Assembly: GCA_001600455.1 (NCBI GenBank)
Contig: BCKC01000007.1
Span: 549,394-613,393 of the forward strand
Direction of reading: 5' to 3'
DNA: 64,000 bases
Source: Endocalyx cinctus
Taxonomy: Eukaryota > Ascomycota > Sordariomycetes > Amphisphaeriales > Apiosporaceae
Part shown: positions 22,108 to 35,021 of the stretch, piece by piece
How the letters are laid out: each line of letters starts with the position of its first letter
Position numbering within the stretch: position 1 is the stretch's first letter
Program-made: the position numbers and the translations under genes
The notes under the pieces: model-generated
The model's input: only the letters and a program-made list of their open reading frames with translations
The model's database searches: none
Told to the model about the DNA's origin: nothing

Positions 22108-24171
22108 ATGGGTAACGGCATATTGAACCCGACATTTGTCCTCAAGCGACCATGTCTTACACTCCTATCTCGCAGGGTAGGGATGACAGTTGGTTTTAGC
22201 ACCTACCGTCCCACTACCTGCCTTACTAGATTTACTCGTACGAGATCGCCTCTGTTCGGAGGTAGGATACGAAAGCAGCAATCATCTTATGAATTGGCTC
22301 ACCTGCATCGATACAAGAGCACCTCAGTTGTTACGGATCTTGAGCGCCGCATATCCGCCATTCCTATCGAACGTTTTCGGAACTTCTGTATCGTCGCCCA
22401 TATTGACCATGGCAAGTCCACACTTTCCGATCGATTACTCGAGATCACCGGTACAATATCATCCTCCAGTGCGAATCGCCAAATACTTGATACCCTAGAA
22501 GTTGAACGCGAGCGTGGCATTACCGTCAAGGCCCAAACATGCACTATGATATACAACCACAACGGTCTCGATTATCTGCTACACCTAGTCGATACTCCCG
22601 GTCACGTAGATTTCCGTGCCGAGGTCACCCGATCATATGCGAGTTGCGGAGGAGCTCTGTTACTTGTCGATGCAAGCCAAGGCGTGCAAGCTCAGACTGT
22701 GGCTAATTTCTATCTTGCTTTTGCCGAGGGTTTAAAGATCGTACCGGTGATAAATAAGATCGACATGGTCTCTGCCGATGTACCAAGAGTCTTAGAACAG
22801 CTCGAGACCACATTCGAGTTGGATTCTACCAATGCTATTGGTGTCAGCGCGAAGACCGGGCTGAATGTGAAAGAACTATTGCCCGCCGTGGTTGAAAATA
22901 TCCCGGCTCCCACCGGGGATGAGAACAAGCCGCTGCGCTTGCTGCTCGTCGATTCCTGGTACGATAACTTTCGTGGAGTTATATGCCTAGTCCGTCTTTT
23001 CGATGGCACCGTCAGGGCAGGGGACAATATCGTGAGTTTTGCCACTGGCCAGAAATTTACGGTGGGAGAAGTTGGCATTCGATATCCGACCCAGGTGCCA
23101 CAAACTGTCCTGCGAGCTGGTCAAGTAGGGTATATCTTCTTCAACCCAGGCATGAAAAAAATCCAAGATGCCAAGATCGGTGATACTTTCACCCACGTAG
23201 GCTCTGAAAATGTAGTTCAACCATACCCTGGTTTCGAAGAGCCCAAACCGATGGTCTTCGTGGCGGCTTTCCCTACCGACCCGGCTGACTACACCAGGCT
23301 GTCCGACAGTATCGGACAGCTCACCCTAAACGATCGTAGCATAACCGTAATGAAAGATCATTCGGAAGCCCTTGGCGCCGGGTGGCGAATGGGTTTCCTC
23401 GGGAGTCTTCACTGTTCCGTCTTTCAAGATCGACTGCGCCAGGAACACGGGGCAAGCGTCATTCTCACCGAACCGGCCGTGAAGACCAAGGTTGTCGCGC
23501 CGGACGGTAAGGAATTTATCATCCAGAACCCAGCCGACTTTCCGGATGGCGATGACCACAAGAGGAGAGGGTCGAAGTTCTACGAGCCTTTTGTCTTAGC
23601 CACCATCACGCTACCCGACGAGTACCTAGGCCGTGCGATTGAAATGTGCGAGGCCAACCGCGGCGAGCAAGACAGCATCGACTTCTTCCACGGCAACCAG
23701 GTCATCTTGAAATACCGGATACCGACGGCTCAGCTAGTCGATGATTTGTTCGGGAAGCTCAAGGGTGTAACGAAAGGATACGCAACGCTAGACTACGAGG
23801 ACGCCGGGTGGCGTGAGAGTAAGTTGGTGAAATTGCAATTATTAGTCAACAAAGTGCCGGTGGATGCGATTGCGCGCGTAGTGCACTTATCGCAGGTGGA
23901 ACGCCTTGGTCGCCAGTGGGTGGAGAAGTTCAAGGAACACGTACAAAGACAGATGTTCGAGGTTGTCATCCAGGCCGCCGTGGGTAAGAAGATAATTGCC
24001 CGTGAAACGCTTAAAGCGTTCCGCAAGGATGTTCTGGCAAAACTGCATGCTAGTGATATTTCGAGGAGGAGAAAGTTACTCGAAAAGCAAAAAGAGGGAA
24101 GGAAGAAGCTCCGTTCCGTGGGGAACGTTGTGATCGAGCAAGAGGCTTTTCAGAAGTTCTTATCCAGATAG
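22108..24171 (+). CDS. GUF1: Mitochondrial translation factor Guf1 (EF4/LepA family GTPase)
   Basis: Single-exon gene, 687 residues, normal for fungal Guf1. The first 85 or so residues are rich in Arg, Ser and Thr and poor in acidic residues, as in a mitochondrial targeting sequence. The GTPase motifs follow: G1 AHIDHGKS at 97-104, effector region around RGIT at 136-139, G3 DTPGH at 162-166 and G4 NKID at 216-219. After them come the EF-G-like domains II, III and V and the LepA-specific C-terminal region. Guf1 acts on mitochondrial ribosomes and supports translation fidelity under stress. An ATG four bases upstream (22104) opens a three-codon frame (ATG-GAT-GGG-TAA) that overlaps the main start. 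Confidence 0.96.
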   Translation: MGNGILNPTFVLKRPCLTLLSRRVGMTVGFSTYRPTTCLTRFTRTRSPLFGGRIRKQQSSYELAHLHRYKSTSVVTDLERRISAIPIERFRNFCIVAHIDHGKSTLSDRLLEITGTISSSSANRQILDTLEVERERGITVKAQTCTMIYNHNGLDYLLHLVDTPGHVDFRAEVTRSYASCGGALLLVDASQGVQAQTVANFYLAFAEGLKIVPVINKIDMVSADVPRVLEQLETTFELDSTNAIGVSAKTGLNVKELLPAVVENIPAPTGDENKPLRLLLVDSWYDNFRGVICLVRLFDGTVRAGDNIVSFATGQKFTVGEVGIRYPTQVPQTVLRAGQVGYIFFNPGMKKIQDAKIGDTFTHVGSENVVQPYPGFEEPKPMVFVAAFPTDPADYTRLSDSIGQLTLNDRSITVMKDHSEALGAGWRMGFLGSLHCSVFQDRLRQEHGASVILTEPAVKTKVVAPDGKEFIIQNPADFPDGDDHKRRGSKFYEPFVLATITLPDEYLGRAIEMCEANRGEQDSIDFFHGNQVILKYRIPTAQLVDDLFGKLKGVTKGYATLDYEDAGWRESKLVKLQLLVNKVPVDAIARVVHLSQVERLGRQWVEKFKEHVQRQMFEVVIQAAVGKKIIARETLKAFRKDVLAKLHASDISRRRKLLEKQKEGRKKLRSVGNVVIEQEAFQKFLSR

Positions 24172-24858
24172 GCGAGATGTCATTTATACTTTATATATAC
24201 CCTTGTATAATATTGATGCTCATTTAGAGTCATTTGGTTATATTGTATATACACCTGTATTATAGCATCGTACACGTAAACCTTCTTTCTTCTAACAACT
24301 CATGTCCTGGGAGAACAGCATTATGATAAAGCTTTGTAACAACTAAAATAGGATCGCTGTATAGGTTGGTTGGTGTCTTCTCTTATTCGGATGTTTGCCT
24401 GCGTCTTACGTGATCCCAGTAGGGGGGCGGACATAACCAAATTGCTATATAACTTGGAGGGCGTATAATTCCATGTCTACTTTTTATTTTCTCAATCTAG
24501 ACGCCGATCTGATATTTTGGAGAACCAGGTAAAGGGTTTCCTGATGACTCGGGATAGAAAAACCGAAGGACCAGAGTCACCGGACAAGACTCTTCAAGGG
24601 TAGGGGGGTTCATTCCCACCAGTGGTTTGGGAAAACACAGATTTCTGTAAACTCTACTTTATTCGGCACAGATATGCATGAAAATGAAGATATGAAAACC
24701 CATTGTCTAAGCCCGATTTGACGCGTACACGCAGGCACAGCTACCTTTAAAATATGTACAGCGGATGGATACCTTAGGGGGAAACAAAGGAAATAGAAAA
24801 TAGTATAAAAAAATAAAACTGGTATAACTTTGCGTGTATGGACTCCTCTTTGCTCTTT
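24172..24858. other. Intergenic between convergent GUF1 and NUKM genes
   Basis: AT-leaning 3' flanks; no further feature seen. Confidence 0.6.
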
Positions 24859-25791
24859 TTACTTTCGGTACCACATCCTCGTAATCCTAGTCTGCCTCAT
24901 CTTGCGCTGTAACTGGAAGATTCCGTACATCAGGGCCTCGCTCGTGGGAGGGCAACCGGGCACGTAAATGTCGACCGGGACAATACGATCGCAGCCACGA
25001 ACGACGCTGTAGCTATAGTGGTAGTACCCACCACCGTTGGCGCAGCTCCCCATGCTAACGACCCAACGCGGCTCCGGCATCTGATCGTACACCTGACGCA
25101 GGGCAGGTGCCATCTTGTTGGTCAAGGTACCGGCAACGATCATAACATCGGATTGACGCGGAGACGCACGGAAAATAATACCCAGACGATCTTGGTCGTA
25201 TCGTGGCGTCGACAAGTGCATCATCTCCACGGCGCAGCAGGCCAGTCCGAAGGTCATGGGCCAAAGGGAAGATTGGCGTGCCCAGTTGGCGACTTGGTCG
25301 AGGGTAGTTCTGTTAAACGATTCAAGTTAATTATGCAAGAGATAGGTAGAAAAGTCATAATCGTAATTGATATATCCTATCTCCCTCCTTCTTCATCGAA
25401 GATTTCGGTATGGAAAATTGGCGGCAATTCAGGAAAGTCGACTACGTACAAGGCATACTGCATAACACCCTTTTTAGGTATCTGGCTAGGGAGGAGGACT
25501 TCTTTTCGTTCGCGATGGGAAATCCCGGTGGAGGAGTGAGGTGTTACGGCGGAGGCGGCATTATATTTAGAAGTGGTCGAGATGGTGGCGACGGATTGTT
25601 GTAGAGGGGCGATACGAGCGATATTTGGCTTGGCTGTGATGAGATAGATATCACGATTAGTTTGCTGATCAAATAGGCACAACATTATGAGATATTACAG
25701 AAAAGTAATTAAGGGAGAAAAAAAAAGAATCATGAAGCCATTACTCACCTCTCAAAGCCAGAGCGACAGCTCTTCTTGAAGTGGCCATCAT
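24859..25791 (-). CDS. NADH:ubiquinone oxidoreductase (complex I) PSST/NUKM subunit, NDUFS7 homologue
   Basis: Three exons on the minus strand: 25749-25791, 25450-25633 and 24859-25309, giving 225 residues, the usual precursor length. The first 40 or so residues are a mitochondrial presequence ([14 protein letters not shown]...). The [4Fe-4S] cluster N2 ligands are all visible: the C100-C101 pair in LACCAVE, C165 in GSCANGG and C195 in PGCPP. The family signature [20 protein letters not shown] spans the last intron junction. The subunit carries the terminal cluster that passes electrons to ubiquinone in the peripheral arm of complex I. Start chosen at the first of two adjacent ATG codons. Confidence 0.97.
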
Positions 25792-28167
25792 TTTTCGTGT
25801 CCTTTCTAACAAATTATTCCACTCAATATCAGCGAGCCCAGCTTCAATTCAATTGAACAAAGATTAATTTCCAAATATAATGTTCTCTTAAAAAGAAGTA
25901 GAAAATGAGTGGAGATGGGATGTATAGAAGTGGGTGCTCAGAGAGCCTAGAAGTTGTTCAATTGATCAATTCATGAAAATATCGCCAAACCACCATTTCT
26001 TCAAGATGCCTACTTCTCTGAGAGAGAGCTCTTTGTTTAAGGTTCGCTAATCAGAAAATGCTGTGATATGAGTGGTCGGTGCGGGTCCATAATGGAATGT
26101 GGTTAACCCGATAAGATCATGATTATGTCAGTACGCAGTTCTCGGATGAGTCTCACCTGTGACCAGCTGGCTGCAGCTGGGTTTACAAATTACCTCATTT
26201 GTTCTCCGGCAGAAATTCGGCGCCTTATTAAGTAAACCCTAGCGCATAATACAGAGTCGATTTTTTAGGTATTACTTCATTGCTTCATAGTCTCAAATCA
26301 GAGTATAATATACTCTAGAAAATGATACTCAAACAGTTCCTTTCTCATTCTTACAAACCTGATCAATAGCGACTCGTATACTCATTGTTATTAGTTGGTA
26401 AGTACGCAGACAGGATCCTAAAACCCCAAATATCGGAAATGATATTAAGCTCTCACACATGCCATAATATATATAGCGTATGTTCAAAATACCCAACAAC
26501 AACAACGTTCATACATTAGCGTGGGAAAACGGTTAAAACTGCTAAATCTTTCCTTGTCTAACACTTGATCTCTCATTCACTACGGTTGGCTTATTTGCTC
26601 ATTGATTAGCTTTATTCATGTCGAGGTATTTTTACCTGCATGAATGGTTACCTTGAAATTTACATCAATCCGACAATTTAACAATGGGCAGACCTCTTAC
26701 ATCCCTTACCAGGTCGCCTAAAGTTGAGGTTTGTTCATGGGATACATATGTACTGTACACTATGTACCCAGGTATATATTCGTGTACATCTAAGGACTGT
26801 ATTGAAGTCAGTATTACAACGTTACTGCGCAGTGTTGTCAGCTCAAGGGGTCTAAATAATGGATCATCCATTATCCACCCTTGACATCTTGTACGTAACG
26901 CGGGGAATATACAACCCTAGGAATCCCGGTCACGTCGACGTCACTCCCCGCAAATACAACAAGAACGAGATGGGTCTTTTGTAAAAACCATCGTGAACTA
27001 CCTTGATCTTATTTGACTAAAACTCGGTGAAGAGACCAATCCAACCTTGAGACTCGACCCCTGATGTGGTATAGAGCTCTGGGTCAGGATGAGGTTAAAC
27101 GAGGATGCCCTATTAAATCATCACTATACCGGTAATCCTAGTAGGTTGAAAGGAAATTTCGGCCCAAATGTCCAATATATTCTACATAGTACATCAAAAC
27201 AAAGGCAAATGGTAATACGAACCAACACGTAATATACTGTAACAAAAAAAAAAAACAAAAAAAAACATTGTACTGTAACAAGATACATTGTTTTCTTTTT
27301 CTTTTTCTTTTTTCATTCTTCACATTCAAACTCTGTTTGACACTCTGCCTTGTACCCTGCATATACTGGAATACTGGAATAGGTATCACTGAAGAAATCT
27401 TTCATCCAATAATAATACCATTCATCACATACTTGATCAGCATTTCCTCGCATCGCTTCCCATAATCCCGCATATACGTATTGATCTGTCTTGGATTACC
27501 CTATTCTATCCATGCGCATCGGCTTATTTTCTCCTGTCATTAAATTATCTTTCGCGGGGTAAGAAAACCCATCTACTAAGAAGTCACACTGCCCCCGAAT
27601 CTGCACATAAGATAGAAAGGAGGAAATTTTTTCACCGCCAATAACATCTCTCTGTCTTTTTTTTTTTTTAGTAATTACCACAGATCCTTCGACATGAGAT
27701 ATTTTCCTCTCCTTGAATCCACTTAGTTTTAATGGTGATAAATTCAAAAGAAAATCAATCATCAGAGGACCTATAATCACCATTCTGTAGCTCTATCAAC
27801 TTAAATTTTTACTAGTGGGAAGCTTGAAAAGAGCTCGGTTGTGGCAGGGATATCTGGTGCATCTTTCCAATTCGTCCACGAAATAGGCCCGAGTCGGTGA
27901 CACATCCTTTTTTAAAAAAGGAAATATATATTCTCTTACTCAGCTCACCAAGCTCCGGTTCTCATCCTCTAAAACTACAGCTTCCGGTCAGGGAATAAGA
28001 CAGTATCCCCTCTGCCGAGTTTTAGACGGGGAAATAAGGCACGGCGAAAAAAAAAAAAAAAAAACTACCTTGGACCTCATATTCACGTTTATCACAACCC
28101 GAGATGGTTCTGTTCTGATGGCATTTACCGGGTATATTGGTCGTTCACCGACATCATTGTACCCGAT
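25792..28167. other. 2.4-kb intergenic region
   Basis: Holds the divergent upstream regions of NUKM and the 28168 gene. It has A-rich runs (27241-27263; 28049-28065) and a T-rich stretch (27657-27669). No ORF with protein-like composition or RNA gene was recognised. Confidence 0.55.
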
Positions 28168-31100
28168 ATGTCCTCCTCCGGGTTTCCGAATCGAGGCCCG
28201 GCTGTCTTTTCGGTAACAACGGCCACGCTCGTCTTAGCTACCATATTCGTCTCTGCTAGGCTCGCCTGTCGAATTGGTATCGTGCGACACATCAGTTGGG
28301 ATGACTATTTCATAATCATTGCCTGGTTTCTTGCATTTGCCCTCAGTCTCTCTATAGATATAGGCGCGAGCAAAGGCCTTGGTCGGCACGATGCTGACAT
28401 CCGCCCGGAAGATTGGGACGGCCTAAGGAGATGCGAATATGCTTTTTCGGTGTTATATGTACGTTGAACAAGTATTTATTTGCGCCCAAATAACGAAGTG
28501 GCGTGACGTGACTGATACATGTTACAGAATCCCGCCTTGATGGCCTTTAAAACGTCTATCCTAATCTTTTACCTTCGTCTCTCCAAGAACACGGAAAAAG
28601 TGCTGCGATTGGCGTCCTGGGGTGTCTTGGGCGTCGTCAACTTAAATGGCGCGGTTCTTACTTTGCTAAACATATTTCAATGTCGTCCCGTGCAGGCTGC
28701 CTTCAACCCCTACCCTTACAGTGCCGTCTGCATTCCCCTGTTGACTGAATTCATCTGTTCCGCCCCCGTCAACATAGTCACCGATCTGTAAGTCTTCTTC
28801 TTCCGTCTTCGTACGCCAATCGAATAATCTCAAGATCAATTTTCTCCGAGAGCCGGGAGGGATCAACGGTAGCTGTCCTTGACTAACTTGTTACAGAGCC
28901 ATCCTTGCTTTACCTCTCCCGGTACTTACGGGAATGAGACTCCCGCCACGCCAAAAAGTGATTCTTATCATCACTTTCGCACTTGGTGTTTTCGTTACCA
29001 TCGTCGACGTTGTACGCATCTATTACCTACAGCAGGCCATCACGGAAGTTTCGCCGACTGTCTCGAGTAATCCTGCCGCGACTTTTGGCGATTCGCCACA
29101 GTTTGCATGGAATGCGTCGCTTTCGCTTATGTGGTCTGCCGTAGAGGTCAATGTGGGCATCAGCTGCGCCTGTATCCCCACGTTAAAGCCTCTTATTGTC
29201 CGCGTGCTTCCTGCTATGCTCGTAGACCCCGATGGAACTCACCATAGAACAAGTGGTAATAGTGGCAACACGACGGACAAGCCTCCCACCTCACAACTGT
29301 CGTGCGACCGACACAGCTCGGATATTGCACCGCTGCCCGAGGCAAGGTTACCTTCTGAGGAACTTCCCAACGAGGCCCCTTCGCCGTCAGCTCAGATGTC
29401 GGCATTTGAGTTTCTGACCACCCCGGACATGATGAATGGCAGGGCAGACACAGATGTCTTAAGGCCTCCGACGTCCATGACAGTTGGAACAAATAACACG
29501 AATGGCGAGGCTTCTGGCCTATACTTTGGCTTTGTAAATATGCGCAGGCCAAAAAGCATGATTCGAACCTCAACTCGAGACTCGTTCAAGTACTGCACGG
29601 TAGTGACAAGTTTGTTCTTTCTTTGGGGCTTCACGTACGTCTCCCTTATTATTTCTGTTGTAAATTTTATTTTGTATTGGAGGTTTCATCCACTAACATC
29701 TGGCCGCTTATATTTAGGTATGGGCTTCTCAACACATTAAATAACGTTGTTGCCGATATAGCACACATGAGTGTTCCGGAGACACTAGGACTCACGTCGA
29801 TTTATTGGGGAGCTGGGTATTTCTTTGGTCCGCTTGTTATTGGCGAATGGATACTCCGACACGACGAACACTCGAGGTCGAAAAAATCAAGTAGCAAGAA
29901 GGGAGGGGAGGATAAAATAGGTGGATACAAAGCCACATTTAGTAAGTGGCAGATCTCTCATCCCCCCTCTCACTCGGACCGAGTGCGATTAGAGGAGTAT
30001 AAAAAGTTACTAACCAGGCATCAGTGGTTGGCCTGTGTATATACGGCATAGGTACGATTGCTTTTTGGCCTTCAGCCGTGCTCGCGTCTTTCCCTGGATT
30101 TCTACTCTGTAACTTCATCGTCGGATTCGGTATCGCCGTGCTAGAGACGGCGGCCAACCCGTTCCTTATCCTCACGGGTCCCCTAAACTACGCCGAAATG
30201 CGAATTCTCATCGCCCAGGGAATCCAAGCCGTTGCGACGGTGGTCAGCGGGGTCCTAGCACAGAAGGTTTTCTTCGCCAACGTCGGATCCCGTACGAGCT
30301 TGGATTCAATGACGCTTCTCGACGTTCAGTGGACATATCTGGCCATCACGCTCTTCTGCGTGGCGTTGGCTCTCTTTATATATTACATGCCGCTACCCGA
30401 AGTTACGGATTCGGAGATGGAGCACTCGACCAGATACCTTCCGGTGGACCACAAGAAACGCAGCATCGGTGGCCTACAGCTCCGCACCTGGACTTTGGCA
30501 TTAGCCGTAGTCGCACAGTGGACCTACGTTGCAGGACAGGAGACGATGAGTATTTATTTCCACGATATCCTCGCGTACTCGGTGACACGCGCAAACACGC
30601 CGGAAGACGGCAGCTCTTCGCAGGCTGGCGGATCTACGATGAATCAGACCAATAGCCTCGCGCTATCGGCGACGGACTACCTACTTGTTGCACATACAGC
30701 CTTCGCTATTTCACGCTTCCTGGCGGCCTACCTGGCCTACCTATCGCCGACACATCCAAAGGTACCTCAACCCCGCACGATACTCAATATATGCACGGTA
30801 TTCAGCGTCGCGAGCTCGGTGTTGATCGCGGCCTTGCGTCCTAAAAACCCGAACCTATTGGTTATACCTATCGTGTTGTTTTTCTTCTTTGAGGGCCCCA
30901 TGTATCCGCTCATTTTCGCGCTCGGGCTCAGAGGCCAAGGAAAACGGACCAAGAGAGCGGCGGCGTTTATTACGATGGGCGGATCGGGGCCGGCTTTCTG
31001 GCCGTTTGTCAGTAAGTTATCATGCCATTTTCTCGTCCTTTCCGAAGGAGCCTACGGAGCTCGTTCATATGTGGAGATCTATTTAACTAACACGGGTTAC

Positions 31101-31510
31101 TTCTTCGTGCAGTCTACGCTATTAACATTAGGGGTGGCAGCATCCAAACGGCGTTCAGCCTCGTGCCGGCACTTCTCGTGATCACGGGCTTTTTTGCGCT
31201 GTTTCTGGACCTGAAGCGGGATGCGAGGGCGTTAGTGGATGCACGGGTAGATGCGGAAGAGCAGCGGCGCATCCAGGATCGAGCAAATCGTGAAATGGAC
31301 CTCGACGCCATCATGGCTAGGAGGAGGCGAGCGTCGGTGCCAATGGCCATCAGCGGGTTCGCATCCGATCACCATTGGTCATTCAGTTTCGTCCGGAGGC
31401 TCTCGACCGCTTGGATAAAGGGAGGATCAAAAGAAAGTGATGGGAGGGATAGTCCCGAGAGCAGGGCGATGACCGAACATAGAGAAGTGAAGAGAAGTAT
31501 TGGCTCTTGA
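28168..31510 (+). CDS. Fusion of rhodopsin-like 7TM domain and FHS-type (L-fucose permease-like) MFS transporter
   Basis: Six exons: 28168-28458, 28528-28787, 28897-29634, 29718-29941, 30025-31011 and 31113-31510, giving 965 residues with no internal stop. Residues about 11-288 are a complete fungal rhodopsin/PTH11-type 7TM domain (SWDDYF, LYNPALMAFKTSILIFYLRLS, CxPxLKPL after TM7) without an N-terminal CFEM domain. A polar linker (about 289-415) follows. Residues about 416-870 are a 12-TM transporter: TSLFFLWGFTYGLLN, TSIYWGAGYFFGPL, GIGTIAFWPSA, LETAANPF and GGSGPAFWPF are hallmarks of the fucose/glucose-galactose permease family. A charged tail ends the protein. The 738-base exon 3 encodes 7TM helices 6-7, most of helix 5, the linker and MFS helix 1 in one frame, so a fused product is predicted. 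Two genes misread as one would need an alternative transcript end inside exon 3. Substrate unknown. Confidence 0.87.
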
Positions 31511-32420
31511 TTTTAGAGTAGAGAGAGATGAAGTACCACAAAAAAAAAAAGAGCTTGGAAAACAATATTTAAAGTAAGAATATTTGAATATAAATGAAGA
31601 TACCCCGATACCCTATAATTATATATGTATATGCGTTGTATTATTATTATTTTATATTATTGAAGATGCTTTCATACGCAGTACGTAGCCTAGGTATATA
31701 CAGCATATACACATACATATATAGGTACATATATTCGGAAATACCTATACATCCATGGATATATACATGCATACAAATGGTATACACTTACGAAAGAGCG
31801 AGTCTTTGTTCGGAGACTTTTAGGGATGTAATTAGGTACCCTGGCAGTACCCGACTTAATTTTCGGCAAGGCGCCGATATGGCAGCTTGGCTTACCAATC
31901 AATCCGTTGTCTCCGGCGTCTCTGCTTACGCTTATTTATGCCTACGGGTGGATTAGATAGAAGGTAGATAGAGGGCTCTGAGTGGGTTCAATTGTCATCT
32001 CTTTATAACGGGTCCATACGTATATATATCTACGTATATATTTACTTATATTCAATTATATTCTTGGGTTGTAATTGTCTTTTTCCACCTCACTTCTACC
32101 TATACATATGTATTTTTTTTCTTTCCTTCTTTCTTTCTCATACGCTTGTAAGATATATTGTTCAAAGATGTATCATTAAATAACAATCAAACAGCCACAG
32201 TGACGAGTGATTTACCAACGGTTAGATTGAGTATCCACAACGGTAAAACGGCGACAGATAAAAATATATATGCCCTCTCTCCTTCATAGATTTATAGATC
32301 TTTTTTTTTTTTTTTCTTAACCTCTACTCCCCTACTTATTTCATTCACATAGTAAATATCACATACAGTTTGAACCCCTCTTATCAGACTCTCTTGGAAA
32401 GGAAGGCGGGCAGATTTGCA
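31511..32420. other. Intergenic between the fusion gene and the Fnx-like transporter
   Basis: AT-rich spacer with many TATA/ATAC repeats and pyrimidine runs just before the next start (32300-32320). The promoter of the downstream gene is presumed here. Confidence 0.5.
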
Positions 32421-34621
32421 ATGTCACCAAGAGATCCCGTTTCCGCGCCTGGACCCAGCGTCGACGGGGATAGAGAAAGTGACGGAGATGCCATTGTCAC
32501 GCTAAGTACCGAGCAGACTCCGCTTCTGGGCAGCAGTAGGTCTTCTTCAACCTATCGAGACCGAGACCGAGAAGCGGACAATGCCGATGGGCGCGATCCC
32601 GAGGAAGAAGATGATTTAGACACTCCGAGATTTAAAATTACCCGCGGGAGAGGGATTGCTATCATACTCAGTTATTATGTTTTGATATTCTTGCAAAGTA
32701 TTTCCCTCCCATCCCTCCCACCCCCCTTAGCCTTCGGCTACTTCTTATCAATGAATACTAACGGGCCTAGCCTCCAACATGAGCGGCATTACGATGGCTC
32801 AATCTATCATAGCCGCCGACTTAGATGCCTATGAAAATGCCATGTGGTTCACCACCTCATTTTTGATCGCTCTGTCGTCCTCCTCTTCCCTCAGCGGTAG
32901 ACTTGCCTCTATATTTTCGCCACGTGTCATGGTCCTCGTTTCAGCCCTACTTTTCAGTACCGGCTGTCTCGTCGCCAGTCAAGCCCACTCCTTTGAAGTA
33001 TTCATCCTGGGTAGAGTTATAACAGGCTTGGGTGGTGGAGGCACTATGGTGCTGGCTTTTGTCTTGGTATTGGAGTTGACCACCAAGAGGAATAGGGGGC
33101 TTTATATAGGGCTTGTGTGAGTCTTTTTTTTTTTTTTCCTGGAGGGGTGATGGGGTGTTGTTGATTATGAATTACCCACAATGGTGGTCAAACAAACATC
33201 ATGTAAATGACTAATTACTCTGTAGGAATGCTGGATTTACTACTGGTATTTCTCTCGGCGCTGTCTTCTTTGGTGGGCTAATTGCCACTACCGGATGGGT
33301 AAGAAAGCACTGCCATATTTCTTGACTTTCCCTCCACCAGGCCTGCTTGATTTACTAATTGAATTGACTATCTACAGAGAGTATTATTCGGTATACAGGT
33401 ACCCATCAGCTTTCTTGCTGGCTTTGCCGTTTACTTTAGCGTCCCGCACGATATGGCCTCTGGTCAATATGCCAAGGGCGTGTCGTTGAAGACGAAGCTA
33501 AAACGTATTGACTATCTCGGCGCAATATTTCTTGTAAGTCTCGTCGCGTTCAACCGTCTTGATGATATGCTTTGATCTAATAAGCCACCCAACCGAATAG
33601 ACGTCTACTATAGTCCTTTTCCTATTTAGCCTATCGGGGCAGGTCCAGCCGATCCCTATGGCTTGCTCACTCGCCACTCTCATCATGTTCATCGTTGTCG
33701 AGAAATATTTTGCGGCGGATCCCATCATCCCGCTCGCGGTGCTGCAGAACAAGGGCGCACTGCTGTCATGCTTCTCGCAACTGGGATTCATGGCGTCTCG
33801 TTGGACCGTCCTTTTCTATTCCCCGATTACGGCGTTGGCCATCATGGGATTTGCCCCAGCCGTCAGTGGAAGTGTACTTGTTCCTACCAATTTTGGGTTT
33901 GGACTCGGGGGGCTGCTAGTCGGGGTAAGTAGTCTATCTAGAAGAACAAAAATCCTAAACCCATTTCCTCCCCCTTTTTGTATACTAATATACTCTGTCA
34001 CTTTTTTAGTGGCTACACGTCCGTAAAGCAGGCAGCTACTGGGCCTCCAGCGTCCTCTCCTACGGCTTATTCGCTATCACTCTTCTCTCCCTCTCGTTCG
34101 CCTCGACGGCTAAGGTGCATATCGCACTGTACGTCGCTCTCGTATTCCTGAACGGCCTTTTCACCGGTGCTTCTCTTAATTACACGCTTACACACATGTT
34201 ACATCTCACGTTACCGGAGACCCACTTTGTGTCCACGTCCCTACTTGGGACCTTCCGCGGATTCGCGGGGAGTTTCGGTTCGGCGATTGGCGGAGGCATC
34301 TTCATCCGCACGCTGCGGGACAGCCTGAATCGGGGATTAGAGGAGCTCGGTGGGAGCCAGGAAAGTAGGGAACAACTGGTCAGAAAATTAGTCGGGAGCC
34401 CCGCGCTAGTGTATAACGGCGATCTGAGCGAGGCGGAGAGGCAAGTGGCCGTTAAGAGCTACGAAGATGCCACCAAGACACTTTTCCAGGCTGCTTTCAT
34501 ATTGACACTTGTGGTATCATTACTACAGGCCTTCACGGGCAAGAAGGCCCCTGAACGTACTCGAGCTCCTCCTGCTAACGATGTTAGTGCTCCGGTGGCT
34601 GCGGAGGAAGAAGATGAATGA
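32421..34621 (+). CDS. MFS transporter, DHA2 group, Fnx/Vba-like (probable vacuolar basic amino acid transporter)
   Basis: Six exons: 32421-32697, 32771-33116, 33226-33298, 33378-33533, 33601-33924 and 34010-34621, giving 595 residues. A long hydrophilic N-terminus contains EQTPLLG, the acidic/dileucine-like signal seen in vacuolar Fnx and Vba proteins. Helices then follow with NMSGITMAQSIIAADL, GRLASIF (motif A), GRVITGLGGGG and NAGFTTGISLGAVFFGG (motif C region). About 14 membrane segments fit the DHA2 class. Family members move basic amino acids into the vacuole; some relatives are drug exporters, so the substrate is inferred only. Start taken at the first ATG; the frame upstream has no other. 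Confidence 0.88.
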
Positions 34622-35021
34622 GTGGATGACACGCAAAGTAGTTAGATGTTTTTAAGCTAGAGCTTGAGCTGGAGAAGATGATTTACTTTCGTTGAAAAGT
34701 TAGTTGTATACACTGAAGCTTTGGCAAGGAGAGTAGACATAGAGTCTCGGTAGACAAAATGTATTAGGGACAAAGATTTGAAAACGTATTTTAATCAGAT
34801 GATATATGGCATTTATTTTGTAGTAGACGTTCTAATTCGTAAATACATGGGATCAGGAATTCCTGTTGATTCAACCGGGGTTTATCGACTTTATTATTTA
34901 TTAGACTTTAGACAGTGAAGTGTGATGTCTCTCCCATCCACACCTCCGTTCATTCACCTTTATAGCTTTAACACCAGATTTGATCTAGATAAAAGCTCCA
35001 CTCTCCTTCTCTTCCTCCGCT
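34622..35021. other. Intergenic between convergent genes
   Basis: 3' flanks of the Fnx-like transporter and the GPI protein; nothing else seen. Confidence 0.6.

Noticed and set aside
29214..29573. Long minus-strand frame inside the fusion gene
   Set aside because: Shadow of exon 3; no motif on that strand.
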